Assembly: GCA_921293015.1 (NCBI GenBank)
Contig: OV121092.1
Span: forward strand, 36,835,764 to 36,899,763
Direction of reading: 5' to 3'
From: Phorcus lineatus
Lineage: Eukaryota; Mollusca; Gastropoda; Trochida; Trochidae
Length of the DNA stretch: 64,000 nt
Both the position numbers and the translations under genes were made by a program. The notes beneath the pieces are model-generated. The model was not told the origin of the DNA and searched no databases. It worked only from the letters and a program-made list of their open reading frames with translations. This document shows, piece after piece, positions 51,376 through 63,854 of this stretch (position 1 is the stretch's first letter; each line of letters opens with the position of its first letter).

Positions 51376-54300
51376 TATTGTTGTAGCGAGCGTGATAACT
51401 TTCTTAAAAATGCATATTTCTAAACCAAACTTTCATCAAATGTACATCACATTGTGTTCTAACAATAGAGCAATACCAATTTCCTGTCCGATTCTTGGTT
51501 TGGGCTCAAGATTCGAGCTTAAACAGGTACAGATAGCTGATTTTGACCAAATTCGCGGAAAAAGACTGAGTCCAATATATGCATATTGTTGAAGCGAGCA
51601 CGATAACTTTCTTAAAAATGCATATTTCTAAACCAAACTTTCATCAAATGTACACCACATTGTGTTCTATCGATTGAGCAATAGCAATTTCCTGTCCGGT
51701 TCTTGGTTTGGCCTCAAGTTTCGAGCTTAAACAGGTACAGATAGCTGATTTTGACCAAATTCGCGGAAAAAGACTGAGTCCAATATATGCATATTGTTGT
51801 AGCGAGCACGATAACTTTCTTAAAAATGCATATTTCTAAACCAAACTTTCATCAAATGTACATCACATTGTGTTCTAACAATTGAGCAATACCAATTTCC
51901 TGTCCGATTCTTGGTTTGGCCTCCAGATTCGAGCTTAAACAGGTACAGATAGCTGATTTTGAACAAATTCGCGGAAAAAGACTGAGTCCAATATATGCAT
52001 ATTGTTGTAGCGAGCACGATAACTTTCTTAAAAATGCATATTTCTAAACCAAACTTTCATCAAATGTACATCACATTGTGTTCTATCGATTGAGCAATAG
52101 CAATTTCCTGTCCGGTTCTTGGTTTGGCCTCAAGTTTCGAGCTTAAACAGGTACAGATAGCTGATTTTGACCAAATTCGCGGAAAAAGACTGAGTCCAAT
52201 ATATGCATATTGTTGCAGCGAGCGCGATAACTTTCTTAAAAATGCATATTTCTAAACCAAACTTTCATCAAATGTACATCACATTGTGTTCTATCGATAA
52301 AGCAATAGCAATTTCATGTCCGATTCTTGGTTTGGGCTCCAGATTCGAGCTTAAACAGGTACAGATAGCTGATTTTGACCAAATTCGCGGAAAAAGACTG
52401 AGTCCAATATATGCATATTGTTGTAGCGAGCGCGATAACTTTCTTAAAAATGCATATTTCTAAACCAAACTTTCATCAAATGTACATCACATTGTGTTCT
52501 ATCGATTGAGCAATACCAATTTCCTGTCCGATTCTTGGTTTGGCCTCCAGATTCGAGCTTAAACAGGTACAGATAGCTGATTTTGACCAAATTCGCGGAC
52601 AAAGACTGAGTCCAATATATGCATATTGTTGTAGCGAGCGCGATAACTTTCTTAAAAATGCATATTTCTAAACCAAACTTTCATCACATGTACATCACAT
52701 TGTGTTCTATCGATTGAGCAATAGCAATTTCCTGTCTGATTCTTGGTTTGGGCTCCAGATTCGAGCTTAAACAGGTACAGATAGCTGATTTTGACCAAAT
52801 TCGCGGAAAAAGACTGAGTCCAATATATGCATATTGTTGTAGCGAGCGCGATAACTTTCTTAAAAATGCATATTTCTAAACCAAACTTTCATCAAATGTA
52901 CATCACATTGTGTTCTATCGATTGAGCAATACCAATTTCCTGTCTGATTCTTGGTTTGGGCTCCAGATTCGAGCTTAAACAGGTACAGATAGCTGATTTT
53001 GACCAAATTCGCGGAAAAAGACTGAGTCCAATATATGCATATTGTTGTAGCGAGCGTGATAACTTTCTTAAAAATGCATATTTCTAAACCAAACTTTCAT
53101 CAAATGTACATCACATTGTGTTCTATCGATTGATTAATAGCAATTTCCTGTCCGGTTCTTGGTTTGGGCTCCAGATTCGAGCTTAAACAGGTACAGATAG
53201 CTGATTTTGACCAAATTCGCGGAAAAAGACTGAGTCAAATATATGCATATTGTTGTAGCGAGCGCGATAACTTTCTTAAAAATGCATATTTCTAAACCAA
53301 ACTTTCATCAAATGTACACCACATTGTGTTCTATCGATTGAGCAATACCAATTTCCTGTCCGATTCTTGGTTTGGGCTCCAGATTCGAGCTTAAACAGGT
53401 ACAGATAGCTGATTTTGACCAAAATCGCGGGAAAAGACTGAGTCCAATATATGCATATTGTTGTAGCGAGCGTGATAACTTTCTTAAAAATGCATATTTC
53501 TAAACCAAACTTTCATCAAATGTACATCACATTGTGTTCTATCGATTGAGCAATACCAATTTCCTGTCTGATTCTTGGTTTGGGCTCCAGATTCGAGCTT
53601 AAACAGGTACAGATAGCTGATTTTGACCAAATTCGCGGAAAAAGACTGAGTCAAATATATGCATATTGTTGTAGCGAGCGTGATTACTTTCTTAAAAATG
53701 CATATTTCTAAACCAAACTTTCATCAAATGTACATCACATTGTGTTCTATCGATTGAGTAATAGCAATTTCCTGTCCGATTCTTGGTTTGGGCTCCAGAT
53801 TCGAGCTTAAACAGGTACAGATAGCTGATTTTGACCAAATTCGCGGAAAAAGACTGAGTCCAATATATGCATATTGTTGTAGCGAGCGTGATAACTTTCT
53901 TAAAAATGCATATTTCTAAACCAAACTTTCATCAAATGTACATCACATTGTGTTCTAACAATAGAGCAATACCAATTTCCTGTCCGATTCTTGGTTTGGG
54001 CTCAAGATTCGAGCTTAAACAGGTACAGATAGCTGATTTTGACCAAATTCGCGGAAAAAGACTGAGTCCAATATATGCATATTGTTGAAGCGAGCACGAT
54101 AACTTTCTTAAAAATGCATATTTCTAAACCAAACTTTCATCAAATGTACACCACATTGTGTTCTATCGATTGAGCAATAGCAATTTCCTGTCCGGTTCTT
54201 GGTTTGGCCTCAAGTTTCGAGCTTAAACAGGTACAGATAGCTGATTTTGACCAAATTCGCGGAAAAAGACTGAGTCCAATATATGCATATTGTTGTAGCG

Positions 54301-56367
54301 AGCACGATAACTTTCTTAAAAATGCATATTTCTAAACCAAACTTTCATCAAATGTACATCACATTGTGTTCTAACAATTGAGCAATACCAATTTCCTGTC
54401 CGATTCTTGGTTTGGCCTCCAGATTCGAGCTTAAACAGGTACAGATAGCTGATTTTGAACAAATTCGCGGAAAAAGACTGAGTCCAATATATGCATATTG
54501 TTGTAGCGAGCACGATAACTTTCTTAAAAATGCATATTTCTAAACCAAACTTTCATCAAATGTACATCACATTGTGTTCTATCGATTGAGCAATAGCAAT
54601 TTCCTGTCCGGTTCTTGGTTTGGCCTCAAGTTTCGAGCTTAAACAGGTACAGATAGCTGATTTTGACCAAATTCGCGGAAAAAGACTGAGTCCAATATAT
54701 GCATATTGTTGCAGCGAGCGCGATAACTTTCTTAAAAATGCATATTTCTAAACCAAACTTTCATCAAATGTACATCACATTGTGTTCTATCGATAAAGCA
54801 ATAGCAATTTCATGTCCGATTCTTGGTTTGGGCTCCAGATTCGAGCTTAAACAGGTACAGATAGCTGATTTTGACCAAATTCGCGGAAAAAGACTGAGTC
54901 CAATATATGCATATTGTTGTAGCGAGCGCGATAACTTTCTTAAAAATGCATATTTCTAAACCAAACTTTCATCAAATGTACATCACATTGTGTTCTATCG
55001 ATTGAGCAATACCAATTTCCTGTCCGATTCTTGGTTTGGCCTCCAGATTCGAGCTTAAACAGGTACAGATAGCTGATTTTGACCAAATTCGCGGAAAAAG
55101 ACTGAGTCCAATATATGCATATTGTTGTAGCGAGCGCGATAACTTTCTTAAAAATGCATATTTCTAAACCAAACTTTCATCACATGTACATCACATTGTG
55201 TTCTATCGATTGAGCAATAGCAATTTCCTGTCTGATTCTTGGTTTGGGCTCCAGATTCGAGCTTAAACAGGTACAGATAGCTGATTTTGACCAAATTCGC
55301 GGAAAAAGACTGAGTCCAATATATGCATATTGTTGTAGCGAGCGCGATAACTTTCTTAAAAATGCATATTTCTAAACCAAACTTTCATCAAATGTACATC
55401 ACATTGTGTTCTATCGATTGAGCAATACCAATTTCCTGTCTGATTCTTGGTTTGGGCTCCAGATTCGAGCTTAAACAGGTACAGATAGCTGATTTTGACC
55501 AAATTCGCGGAAAAAGACTGAGTCCAATATATGCATATTGTTGTAGCGAGCGTGATAACTTTCTTAAAAATGCATATTTCTAAACCAAACTTTCATCAAA
55601 TGTACATCACATTGTGTTCTATCGATTGATTAATAGCAATTTCCTGTCCGGTTCTTGGTTTGGGCTCCAGATTCGAGCTTAAACAGGTACAGATAGCTGA
55701 TTTTGACCAAATTCGCGGAAAAAGACTGAGTCAAATATATGCATATTGTTGTAGCGAGCGCGATAACTTTCTTAAAAATGCATATTTCTAAACCAAACTT
55801 TCATCAAATGTACACCACATTGTGTTCTATCGATTGAGCAATACCAATTTCCTGTCCGATTCTTGGTTTGGGCTCCAGATTCGAGCTTAAACAGGTACAG
55901 ATAGCTGATTTTGACCAAAATCGCGGGAAAAGACTGAGTCCAATATATGCATATTGTTGTAGCGAGCGTGATAACTTTCTTAAAAATGCATATTTCTAAA
56001 CCAAACTTTCATCAAATGTACATCACATTGTGTTCTATCGATTGAGCAATACCAATTTCCTGTCTGATTCTTGGTTTGGGCTCCAGATTCGAGCTTAAAC
56101 AGGTACAGATAGCTGATTTTGACCAAATTCGCGGAAAAAGACTGAGTCAAATATATGCATATTGTTGTAGCGAGCGTGATTACTTTCTTAAAAATGCATA
56201 TTTCTAAACCAAACTTTCATCAAATGTACATCACATTGTGTTCTATCGATTGAGTAATAGCAATTTCCTGTCCGATTCTTGGTTTGGGCTCCAGATTCGA
56301 GCTTAAACAGGTACAGATAGCTGATTTTGACCAAATTCGCGGAAAAAGACTGAGTCCAATATATGCA
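51376..56367. repeat. Twelve-monomer HOR (2,496 bp), two tandem copies
   Basis: Copies at 51,376-53,871 and 53,872-56,367. Shared markers at exact 2,496-bp spacing include ACAATAGAGC with TTTGGGCTCAAG, TTGTTGAAGC, CATCACATG (52,681 and 55,177), GATTGATTAATAG, AAAATCGCGGG and GATTACTTTC. Each copy includes one B-C'-D run, so older cassette pieces are embedded. The copies look nearly identical; GCGGACAAAGAC near 52,600 is one difference. The second half of the unit is dominated by TTTGGGC and GTCTGATTC. Confidence 0.9.
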
Positions 56368-57199
56368 TATTGTTGTAGCGAGCGCGATAACTTTCTTAAA
56401 AATGCATATTTCTAAACCAAACTTTCATCACATGTACATCACATTGTGTTCTATCGATTGAGCAATAGCAATTTCCTGTCTGATTCTTGGTTTGGGCTCC
56501 AGATTCGAGCTTAAACAGGTACAGATAGCTGATTTTGAACAAATTCGCGGAAAAAGACTGAGTCCAATATATGCATATTGTTGTAGCGAGCGCGATAACT
56601 TTCTTAAAAATGCATATTTCTAAACCAAACTTTCATCAAATGTACATCACATTGTGTTCTATCGATTGAGCAATACCAATTTCCTGTCTGATTCTTGGTT
56701 TGGGCTCCAGATTCGAGCTTAAACAGGTACAGATAGCTGATTTTGACCAAATTCGCGGAAAAAGACTGAGTCCAATATATGCATATTGTTGTAGCGAGCG
56801 TGATAACTTTCTTAAAAATGCATATTTCTAAACCAAACTTTCATCAAATGTACATCACATTGTGTTCTATCGAGTGATTAATAGCAATTTCCTGTCCGGT
56901 TCTTGGTTTGGGCTCCAGATTCGAGCTTAAACAGGTACAGATAGCTGATTTTGACCAAATTCGCGGAAAAAGACTGAGTCAAATATATGCATATTGTTGT
57001 AGCGAGCGCGATAACTTTCTTAAAAATGCATATTTCTAAACCAAACTTTCATCAAATGTACACCACATTGTGTTCTATCGATTGAGCAATACCAATTTCC
57101 TGTCCGATTCTTGGTTTGGGCTCCAGATTCGAGCTTAAACAGGTACAGATAGCTGATTTTGACCAAAATCGCGGGAAAAGACTGAGTCCAATATATGCA
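56368..57199. repeat. Partial extra copy (four monomers) of the HOR second half
   Basis: Repeats 55,120-55,951 at 1,248 bp: CATCACATG again at 56,425, then GTCTGATTC, GATTAATAG and ACACC/AAAATCGCGGG. Differences: TTGAACAAATTC in the first monomer and CGAGTGATTAATAG near 56,870. Confidence 0.83.
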
Positions 57200-57590
57200 T
57201 ATTGTTGTAGCGAGCGTGATAACTTTCTTAAAAATGCATATTTCTAAACCAAACTTTCATCAAATGTACATCACATTGTGTTCTATCGATTGAGCAATAC
57301 CAATTTCCTGTCCGGTTCTTGGTTTGGGCTCCAAATTCGAGCTTAAACAGGTACAGATAGCTGATTTTGACCAAATTCGCGGAAAAAGACTGAGTCCAAT
57401 ATATGCATATTGTTGTAGCGAGCGCGATAACTTTCTTAAAAATGCATATTTCTAAACCAAACTTTCATCAAATGTACATCACATTGTGTTCTATCGATTG
57501 AGCAATACAAATTTCCTGTCCGGTTCTTGGTTTGGGCTCCAGATTCGAGCTTAAACAGGTACAGATAGCTGATTTTGACCAAATTCGCGG

Positions 57591-57594
57591 AAAA
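57591..57594. other. 1-bp deletion in the A-run (207-bp monomer)
   Basis: GCGG followed by four A then GAC, with p184 not G, so the monomer is one base short. The next monomer has the same change, so the two are probably tandem duplicates of one shortened copy. Confidence 0.88.
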
Positions 57595-57797
57595 GACTGA
57601 GTCCAATATATGCATATTGTTGTAGCGAGCGCGATAACTTTCTTAAAAATGCATATTTCTAAACCAAACTTTCATCAAATGTACATCACATTGTGTTCTA
57701 TCGATTGATTAATAGCAATTTCCTGTCCGATTCTTGGTTTGGGCTCCAGATTCGAGCTTAAACAGGTACAGATAGCTGATTTTGACCAAATTCGCGG

Positions 57798-57801
57798 AAA
57801 A
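57798..57801. other. 1-bp deletion in the A-run, neighbour of the previous one
   Basis: Identical four-A state one monomer later. The two monomers differ elsewhere (AATACAAATTTCC/CCGGTTC against GATTAATAG/CCGATTC), so either the duplication was followed by conversion or the slippage happened twice. Confidence 0.88.
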
Positions 57802-60800
57802 GACTGAGTCCAATATATGCATATTGTTGTAGCGAGCGCGATAACTTTCTTAAAAATGCATATTTCTAAACCAAACTTTCATCAAATGTACATCACATTG
57901 TGTTCTATCGATTGAGCAATACCAATTTCCTGTCCGATTCTTGGTTTGGGCTCCAGATTCGAGCTTAAACAGGTACAGATAGCTGATTTTGACCAAAATC
58001 GCGGGAAAAGACTGAGTCCAATATATGCATATTGTTGTAGCGAGCGTGATAACTTTCTTAAAAATGCATATTTCTAAACCAAACTTTCATCAAATGTACA
58101 TCACATTGTGTTCTATCGATTGATTAATAGCAATTTCCTGTCCGATTCTTGGTTTGGGCTCCAGATTCGAGCTTAAACAGGTACAGATAGCTGATTTTGA
58201 CCAAATTCGCGGAAAAAGACTGAGTCCAATATATGCATATTGTTGTAGCGAGCGTGATAACTTTCTTAAAAATGCATATTTCTAAACCAAACTTTCATCA
58301 AATGTACATCACATTGTGTTCTATCGATTGAGCAATACCAATTTCCTGTCCGATTCTTGGTTTGGGCTCCAGATTCGAGCTTAAACAGGTACAGATAGCT
58401 GATTTTGACCAAATTCGCGGAAAAAGACTGAGTCCAATATATGCATATTGTTGTAGCGAGCGTGATAACTTTCTTAAAAATATATATTTCTAAACCAAAC
58501 TTTCATCAAATGTACATCACATTGTGTTCTATCGATTGAGCAATACCAATTTCCTGTCTGATTCTTGGTTTGGGCTCCAGATTCGAGCTTAAACAGGTAC
58601 AGATAGCTGATTTTGACCAAATTCGCGGAAAAAGACTGAGTCCAATATATGCATATTGTTGTAGCGAGCGTGATAACTTTCTTAAAAATATATATTTCTA
58701 AACCAAACTTTCATCAAATGTACATCACATTGTGTTCTATCGATTGAGTAATAGCAATTTCCTGTCCGATTCTTGGTTTGGGCTCCAGATTCGAGCTTAA
58801 ACAGGTACAGATAGCTGATTTTGACCAAATTCGCGGAAAAAGACTGAGTCCAATATATGCATATTGTTGTAGCGAGCGCGATAACTTTCTTAAAAATGCA
58901 TATTTCTAAACTAAACTTTCATCAAATGTACACCACATTGTGTTCTATCGATTGAGCAATACCAATTTCCTGTCTGATTCTTGGTTTGGGCTCCAGATTC
59001 GAGCTTAAACAGGTACAGATAGCTGATTTTGACCAAATTCGCGGGAAAAGACTGAGTCCAATATATGCATATTGTTGTAGCGAGCGTGATAACTTTCTTA
59101 AAAATGCATATTTCTAAACCAAACTTTCATCAAATGTACATCACATTGTGTTCTATCGATTGATTAATAGCAATTTCCTGTCCGATTCTTGGTTTGGGCT
59201 CAAGATTCGAGCTTAAACAGGTACAGATAGCTGATTTTGACCAAATTCGCGGAAAAAGACTGAGTCCAATATATGCATATTGTTGTAGCGAGCGCGATAA
59301 CTTTCTTAAAAATGCATATTTCTAAACCAAACTTTCATCAAATGTACATCACATTGTGTTCTATCGATTGAGCAATACCAATTTCCTGTCCGATTCTTGG
59401 TTTGGGCTCCAGATTCGAGCTTAAACAGGTACAGATAGCTGATTTTGACCAAATTCGCGGAAAAAGACTGAGTCCAATATATGCATATTGTTGTAGCGAG
59501 CGTGATAACTTTCTTAAAAATATATATTTCTAAACCAAACTTTCATCAAATGTACATCACATTGTGTTCTATCGATTGAGCAATAGCAATTTCCTGTCCG
59601 GTTCTTGGTTTAGGCTCCAGATTCGAGCTTAAACAGGTACAGATAGCTGATTTTGACCAAAATCGCGGGAAAAGACTGAGTCCAATATATGCATATTGTT
59701 GTAGCGAGCGCGATAACTTTCTTAAAAATGCATATTTCTAAACCAAACTTTCATCAAATGTACACCACATTGTGTTCTATCGATTGAGCAATACCAATTT
59801 CCTGTCCGATTCTTGGTTTGGGCTCCAGATTCGAGCTTAAACAGGTACAGATAGCTGATTTTGACCAAAATCGCGGGAAAAGACTGAGTCCAAGATATGC
59901 ATATTGTTGTAGCGAGCGCGATAACTTTCTTAAAAATGCATATTTCTAAACCAAACTTTCATCAAATGTACATCACATTGTGTTCTATCGATTGAGCAAT
60001 AGCAATTTCCTGTCCGGTTCTTGGTTTGGGCTCCAGATTCGAGCTTAAACAGGTACAGATAGCTGATTTTGACCAAATTCGCGGGAAAAGACTGAGTCCA
60101 ATATATGCATATTGTTGTAGCGAGCGTGATAACTTTCTTAAAAATGCATATTTCTAAACCAAACTTTCATCAAATGTACATCACATTGTGTTCTATCGAT
60201 TGAGCAATACCAATTTCCTGTCTGATTCTTGGTTTGGGCTCCAGATTCGAGCTTAAACAGGTACAGATAGCTGATTTTGACCAAATTCGCGGAAAAAGAC
60301 TGAGTCCAATATATGCATATTGTTGTAGCGAGCGCGATAACTTTCTTAAAAATGCATATTTCTAAACCAAACTTTCATCAAATGTACATCACATTGTGTT
60401 CTATCGATTGATTAATAGCAATTTCCTGTCCGATTCTTGGTTTGGGCTCCAGATTCGAGCTTAAACAGGTACAGATAGCTGATTTTGACCAAATTCGCGG
60501 AAAAAGACTGAGTCCAATATATGCATATTGTTGTAGCGAGCGTGATAACTTTCTTAAAAATGCATATTTCTAAACCAAACTTTCATCAAATGTACATCAC
60601 ATTGTGTTCTATCGATTGAGCAATACCAATTTCCTGTCCGATTCTTGGTTTGGGCTCCAGATTCGAGCTTAAACAGGTACAGATAGCTGATTTTGACCAA
60701 ATTCGCGGAAAAAGACTGAGTCCAATATATGCATATTGTTGTAGCGAGCGTGATAACTTTCTTAAAAATATATATTTCTAAACCAAACTTTCATCAAATG

Positions 60801-60917
60801 TACATCACATTGTGTTCTATCGATTGAGCAATAGCAATTTCCTGTCCGGTTCTTGGTTTGGGCTCCAGATTCGAGCTTAAACAGGTACAGATAGCTGATT
60901 TTGACCAAAATCGCGGG

Positions 60918-60922
60918 AAAAA
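60918..60922. other. 1-bp insertion in the A-run (209-bp monomer)
   Basis: GCGGG followed by five A; this subtype normally has four A after GCGGG. It moves monomer phase back by one base. Confidence 0.88.
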
Positions 60923-61358
60923 GACTGAGTCCAATATATGCATATTGTTGTAGCGAGCGCGATAACTTTCTTAAAAATATATATTTCTAAACCAAACTTT
61001 TATCAAATGTACATCACATTGTGTTCTATCGATTGAGCAATAGCAATTTCCTGTCCGGTTCTTGGTTTAGGCTCCAGATTCGAGCTTAAACAGGTACAGA
61101 TAGCTGATTTTGAACAAAATCGCGGGAAAAGACTGAGTCAAATATATGCATATTGTTGTAGCGAGCGCGATAACTTTCTTAAAAATGCATATTTCTAAAC
61201 CAAACTTTCATCAAATGTACACCACATTGTGTTCTATCGATTGAGCAATACCAATTTCCTGTCCGATTCTTGGTTTGGGCTCCAGATTCGAGCTTAAACA
61301 GGTACAGATAGCTGATTTTGACCAAAATCGCGGGAAAAGACTGAGTCCAAGATATGCA

Positions 61359-63854
61359 TATTGTTGTAGCGAGCGCGATAACTTTCTTAAAAATGCATAT
61401 TTCTAAACCAAACTTTCATCAAATGTACATCACATTGTGTTCTATCGATTGAGCAATAGCAATTTCCTGTCCGGTTCTTGGTTTAGGCTCCAGATTCGAG
61501 CTTAAACAGGTACAGATAGCTGATTTTGACCAAAATCGCGGGAAAAGACTGAGTCAAATATATGCATATTGTTGTAGCGAGCGCGATAACTTTCTTAAAA
61601 ATGCATATTTCTAAACCAAACTTTCATCAAATGTACACCACATTGTGTTCTATCGATTGAGCAATACCAATTTCCTGTCCGATTCTTGGTTTAGGCTCAA
61701 GATTCGAGCTTAAACAGGTACAGATAGCTGATTTTGACCAAAATCGCGGGAAAAGACTGAGTCCAAGATATGCATATTGTTGTAGCGAGCGCGATAACTT
61801 TCTTAAAAATGCATATTTCTAAACCAAACTTTCATCAAATGTACATCACATTGTGTTCTATCGATTGAGCAATAGCAATTTCCTGTCCGGTTCTTGGTTT
61901 GGGCTCCAGATTCGAGCTTAAACAGGTACAGATAGCTGATTTTGACCAAATTCGCGGAAAAAGACTGAGTCAAATATATGCATATTGTTGTAGCGAGCGC
62001 GATAACTTTCTTAAAAATGCATATTTCTAAACCAAACTTTCATCAAATGTACATCACATTGTGTTCTATCGATTGAGCAATAGCAATTTCCTGTCCGGTT
62101 CTTGGTTTGGGCTCCAGATTCGAGCTTAAACAGGTACAGATAGCTGATTTTGACCAAATTCGCGGAAAAAGACTGAGTCCAATATATGCATATTGTTGTA
62201 GCGAGCGCGATAACTTTCTTAAAAATGCATATTTCTAAACCAAACTTTCATCAAATGTACACCACATTGTGTTCTATCGATTGAGCAATACCAATTTCCT
62301 GTCCGATTCTTGGTTTGGGCTCCAGATTCGAGCTTAAACAGGTACAGATAGCTGATTTTGACCAAAATCGCGGGAAAAGACTGAGTCCAATATATGCATA
62401 TTGTTGTAGCGAGCGCGATAACTTTCTTAAAAATGCATATTTCTAAACCAAACTTTCATCAAATGTACATCACATTGTGTTCTATCGATTGAGCAATACC
62501 AATTTCCTGTCTGATTCTTGGTTTGGGCTCCAGATTCGAGCTTAAACAGGTACAGATAGCTGATTTTGACCAAATTCGCGGAAAAAGACTGAGTCCAATA
62601 TATGCATATTGTTGTAGCGAGCGTGATAACTTTCTTAAAAATGCATATTTCTAAACCAAACTTTCATCAAATGTACATCACATTGTGTTCTATCGATTGA
62701 GCAATAGCAATTTCCTGTCCGGTTCTTGGTTTAGGCTCCAGATTCGAGCTTAAACAGGTACAGATAGCTGATTTTGACCAAAATCGCGGGAAAAGACTGA
62801 GTCAAATATATGCATATTGTTGTAGCGAGCGCGATAACTTTCTTAAAAATGCATATTTCTAAACCAAACTTTCATCAAATGTACACCACATTGTGTTCTA
62901 TCGATTGAGCAATACCAATTTCCTGTCCGATTCTTGGTTTAGGCTCCAGATTCGAGCTTAAACAGGTACAGATAGCTGATTTTGACCAAAATCGCGGGAA
63001 AAGACTGAGTCCAATATATGCATATTGTTGTAGCGAGCGCGATAACTTTCTTAAAAATGCATATTTCTAAACCAAACTTTCATCAAATGTACATCACATT
63101 GTGTTCTATCGATTGAGCAATAGCAATTTCCTGTCCGGTTCTTGGTTTGGGCTCCAGATTCGAGCTTAAACAGGTACAGATAGCTGATTTTGACCAAATT
63201 CGCGGAAAAAGACTGAGTCAAATATATGCATATTGTTGTAGCGAGCGCGATAACTTTCTTAAAAATGCATATTTCTAAACCAAACTTTCATCAAATGTAC
63301 ATCACATTGTGTTCTATCGATTGAGCAATAGCAATTTCCTGTCCGTTTCTTGGTTTGGGCTCCAGATTCGAGCTTAAACAGGTACAGATAGCTGATTTTG
63401 ACCAAATTCGCGGAAAAAGACTGAGTCCAATATATGCATATTGTTGTAGCGAGCGCGATAACTTTCTTAAAAATGCATATTTCTAAACCAAACTTTCATC
63501 AAATGTACACCACATTGTGTTCTATCGATTGAGCAATACCACTTTCCTGTCCGATTCTTGGTTTGGGCTCCAGATTCGAGCTTAAACAGGTACAGATAGC
63601 TGATTTTGACCAAAATCGCGGGAAAAGACTGAGTCCAATATATGCATATTGTTGTAGCGAGCGCGATAACTTTCTTAAAAATGCATATTTCTAAACCAAA
63701 CTTTCATCAAATGTACATCACATTGTGTTCTATCGATTGAGCAATACCAATTTCCTGTCTGATTCTTGGTTTGGGCTCCAGATTCGAGCTTAAACAGGTA
63801 CAGATAGCTGATTTTGACCAAATTCGCGGAAAAAGACTGAGTCCAATATATGCA
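61359..63854. repeat. Six-monomer HOR (1,248 bp), two tandem copies
   Basis: Copies start at 61,359 and 62,607. Order: CCGGTTC/TTTAGGC/AAAATCGCGGG/GAGTCAAATAT; ACACC/TTTAGGC/AAAATCGCGGG; CCGGTTC/TTTGGGC/GAGTCAAATAT; CCGGTTC/TTTGGGC; ACACC/AAAATCGCGGG; GTCTGATTC. Differences found: GCGCGA against GCGTGA at the start, TCAAGATTCG against TCCAGATTCG and GATATGC against TATATGC in the second monomer, CCGTTTC near 63,343, and ACCACTTTCC near 63,538. Confidence 0.87.

Larger units (their letters stand above)
57200..61358. repeat. Twenty-monomer diverged segment with three indels and ATATAT variants
   Basis: Nearly all monomers have TTTGGGC or TTTAGGC and none have TCAAGTTTCG or TACATGTAG. It holds the five ATATAT monomers, several GATTAATAG and AAAATCGCGGG monomers and three 1-bp indels. 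A weak six-monomer spacing links 59,521 and 60,769: both have ATATAT, CCGGTTC and AAAATCGCGGG. Private changes include CTAAACTAAAC near 58,909 and CTTTTATCAAATG near 60,998. Confidence 0.78.

Noticed and set aside
4813..54513. Recurring 65-codon minus-strand open frames (for example 4,813-5,010 and 41,629-41,826) as a gene family
   Set aside because: They are the same stretch of monomer read in one frame, present wherever variants remove a stop. Since 208 is 3x69+1, the frame shifts by one base per monomer and cannot continue. Sequence changes follow the HOR pattern and include missense changes freely; no codon-level constraint or expression signal is visible.
6236..54959. 86- and 73-codon plus-strand open frames (for example 6,236-6,496 and 51,371-51,592) as small proteins
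   Set aside because: The 86-codon frames arise from the TG to AA change at p92-93 and the 73-codon frames from a T to A change at p92, both of which destroy a TGA. They run into a second monomer in another frame, so the tail is just the same repeat translated out of phase. No domain, signal peptide or start context supports coding.
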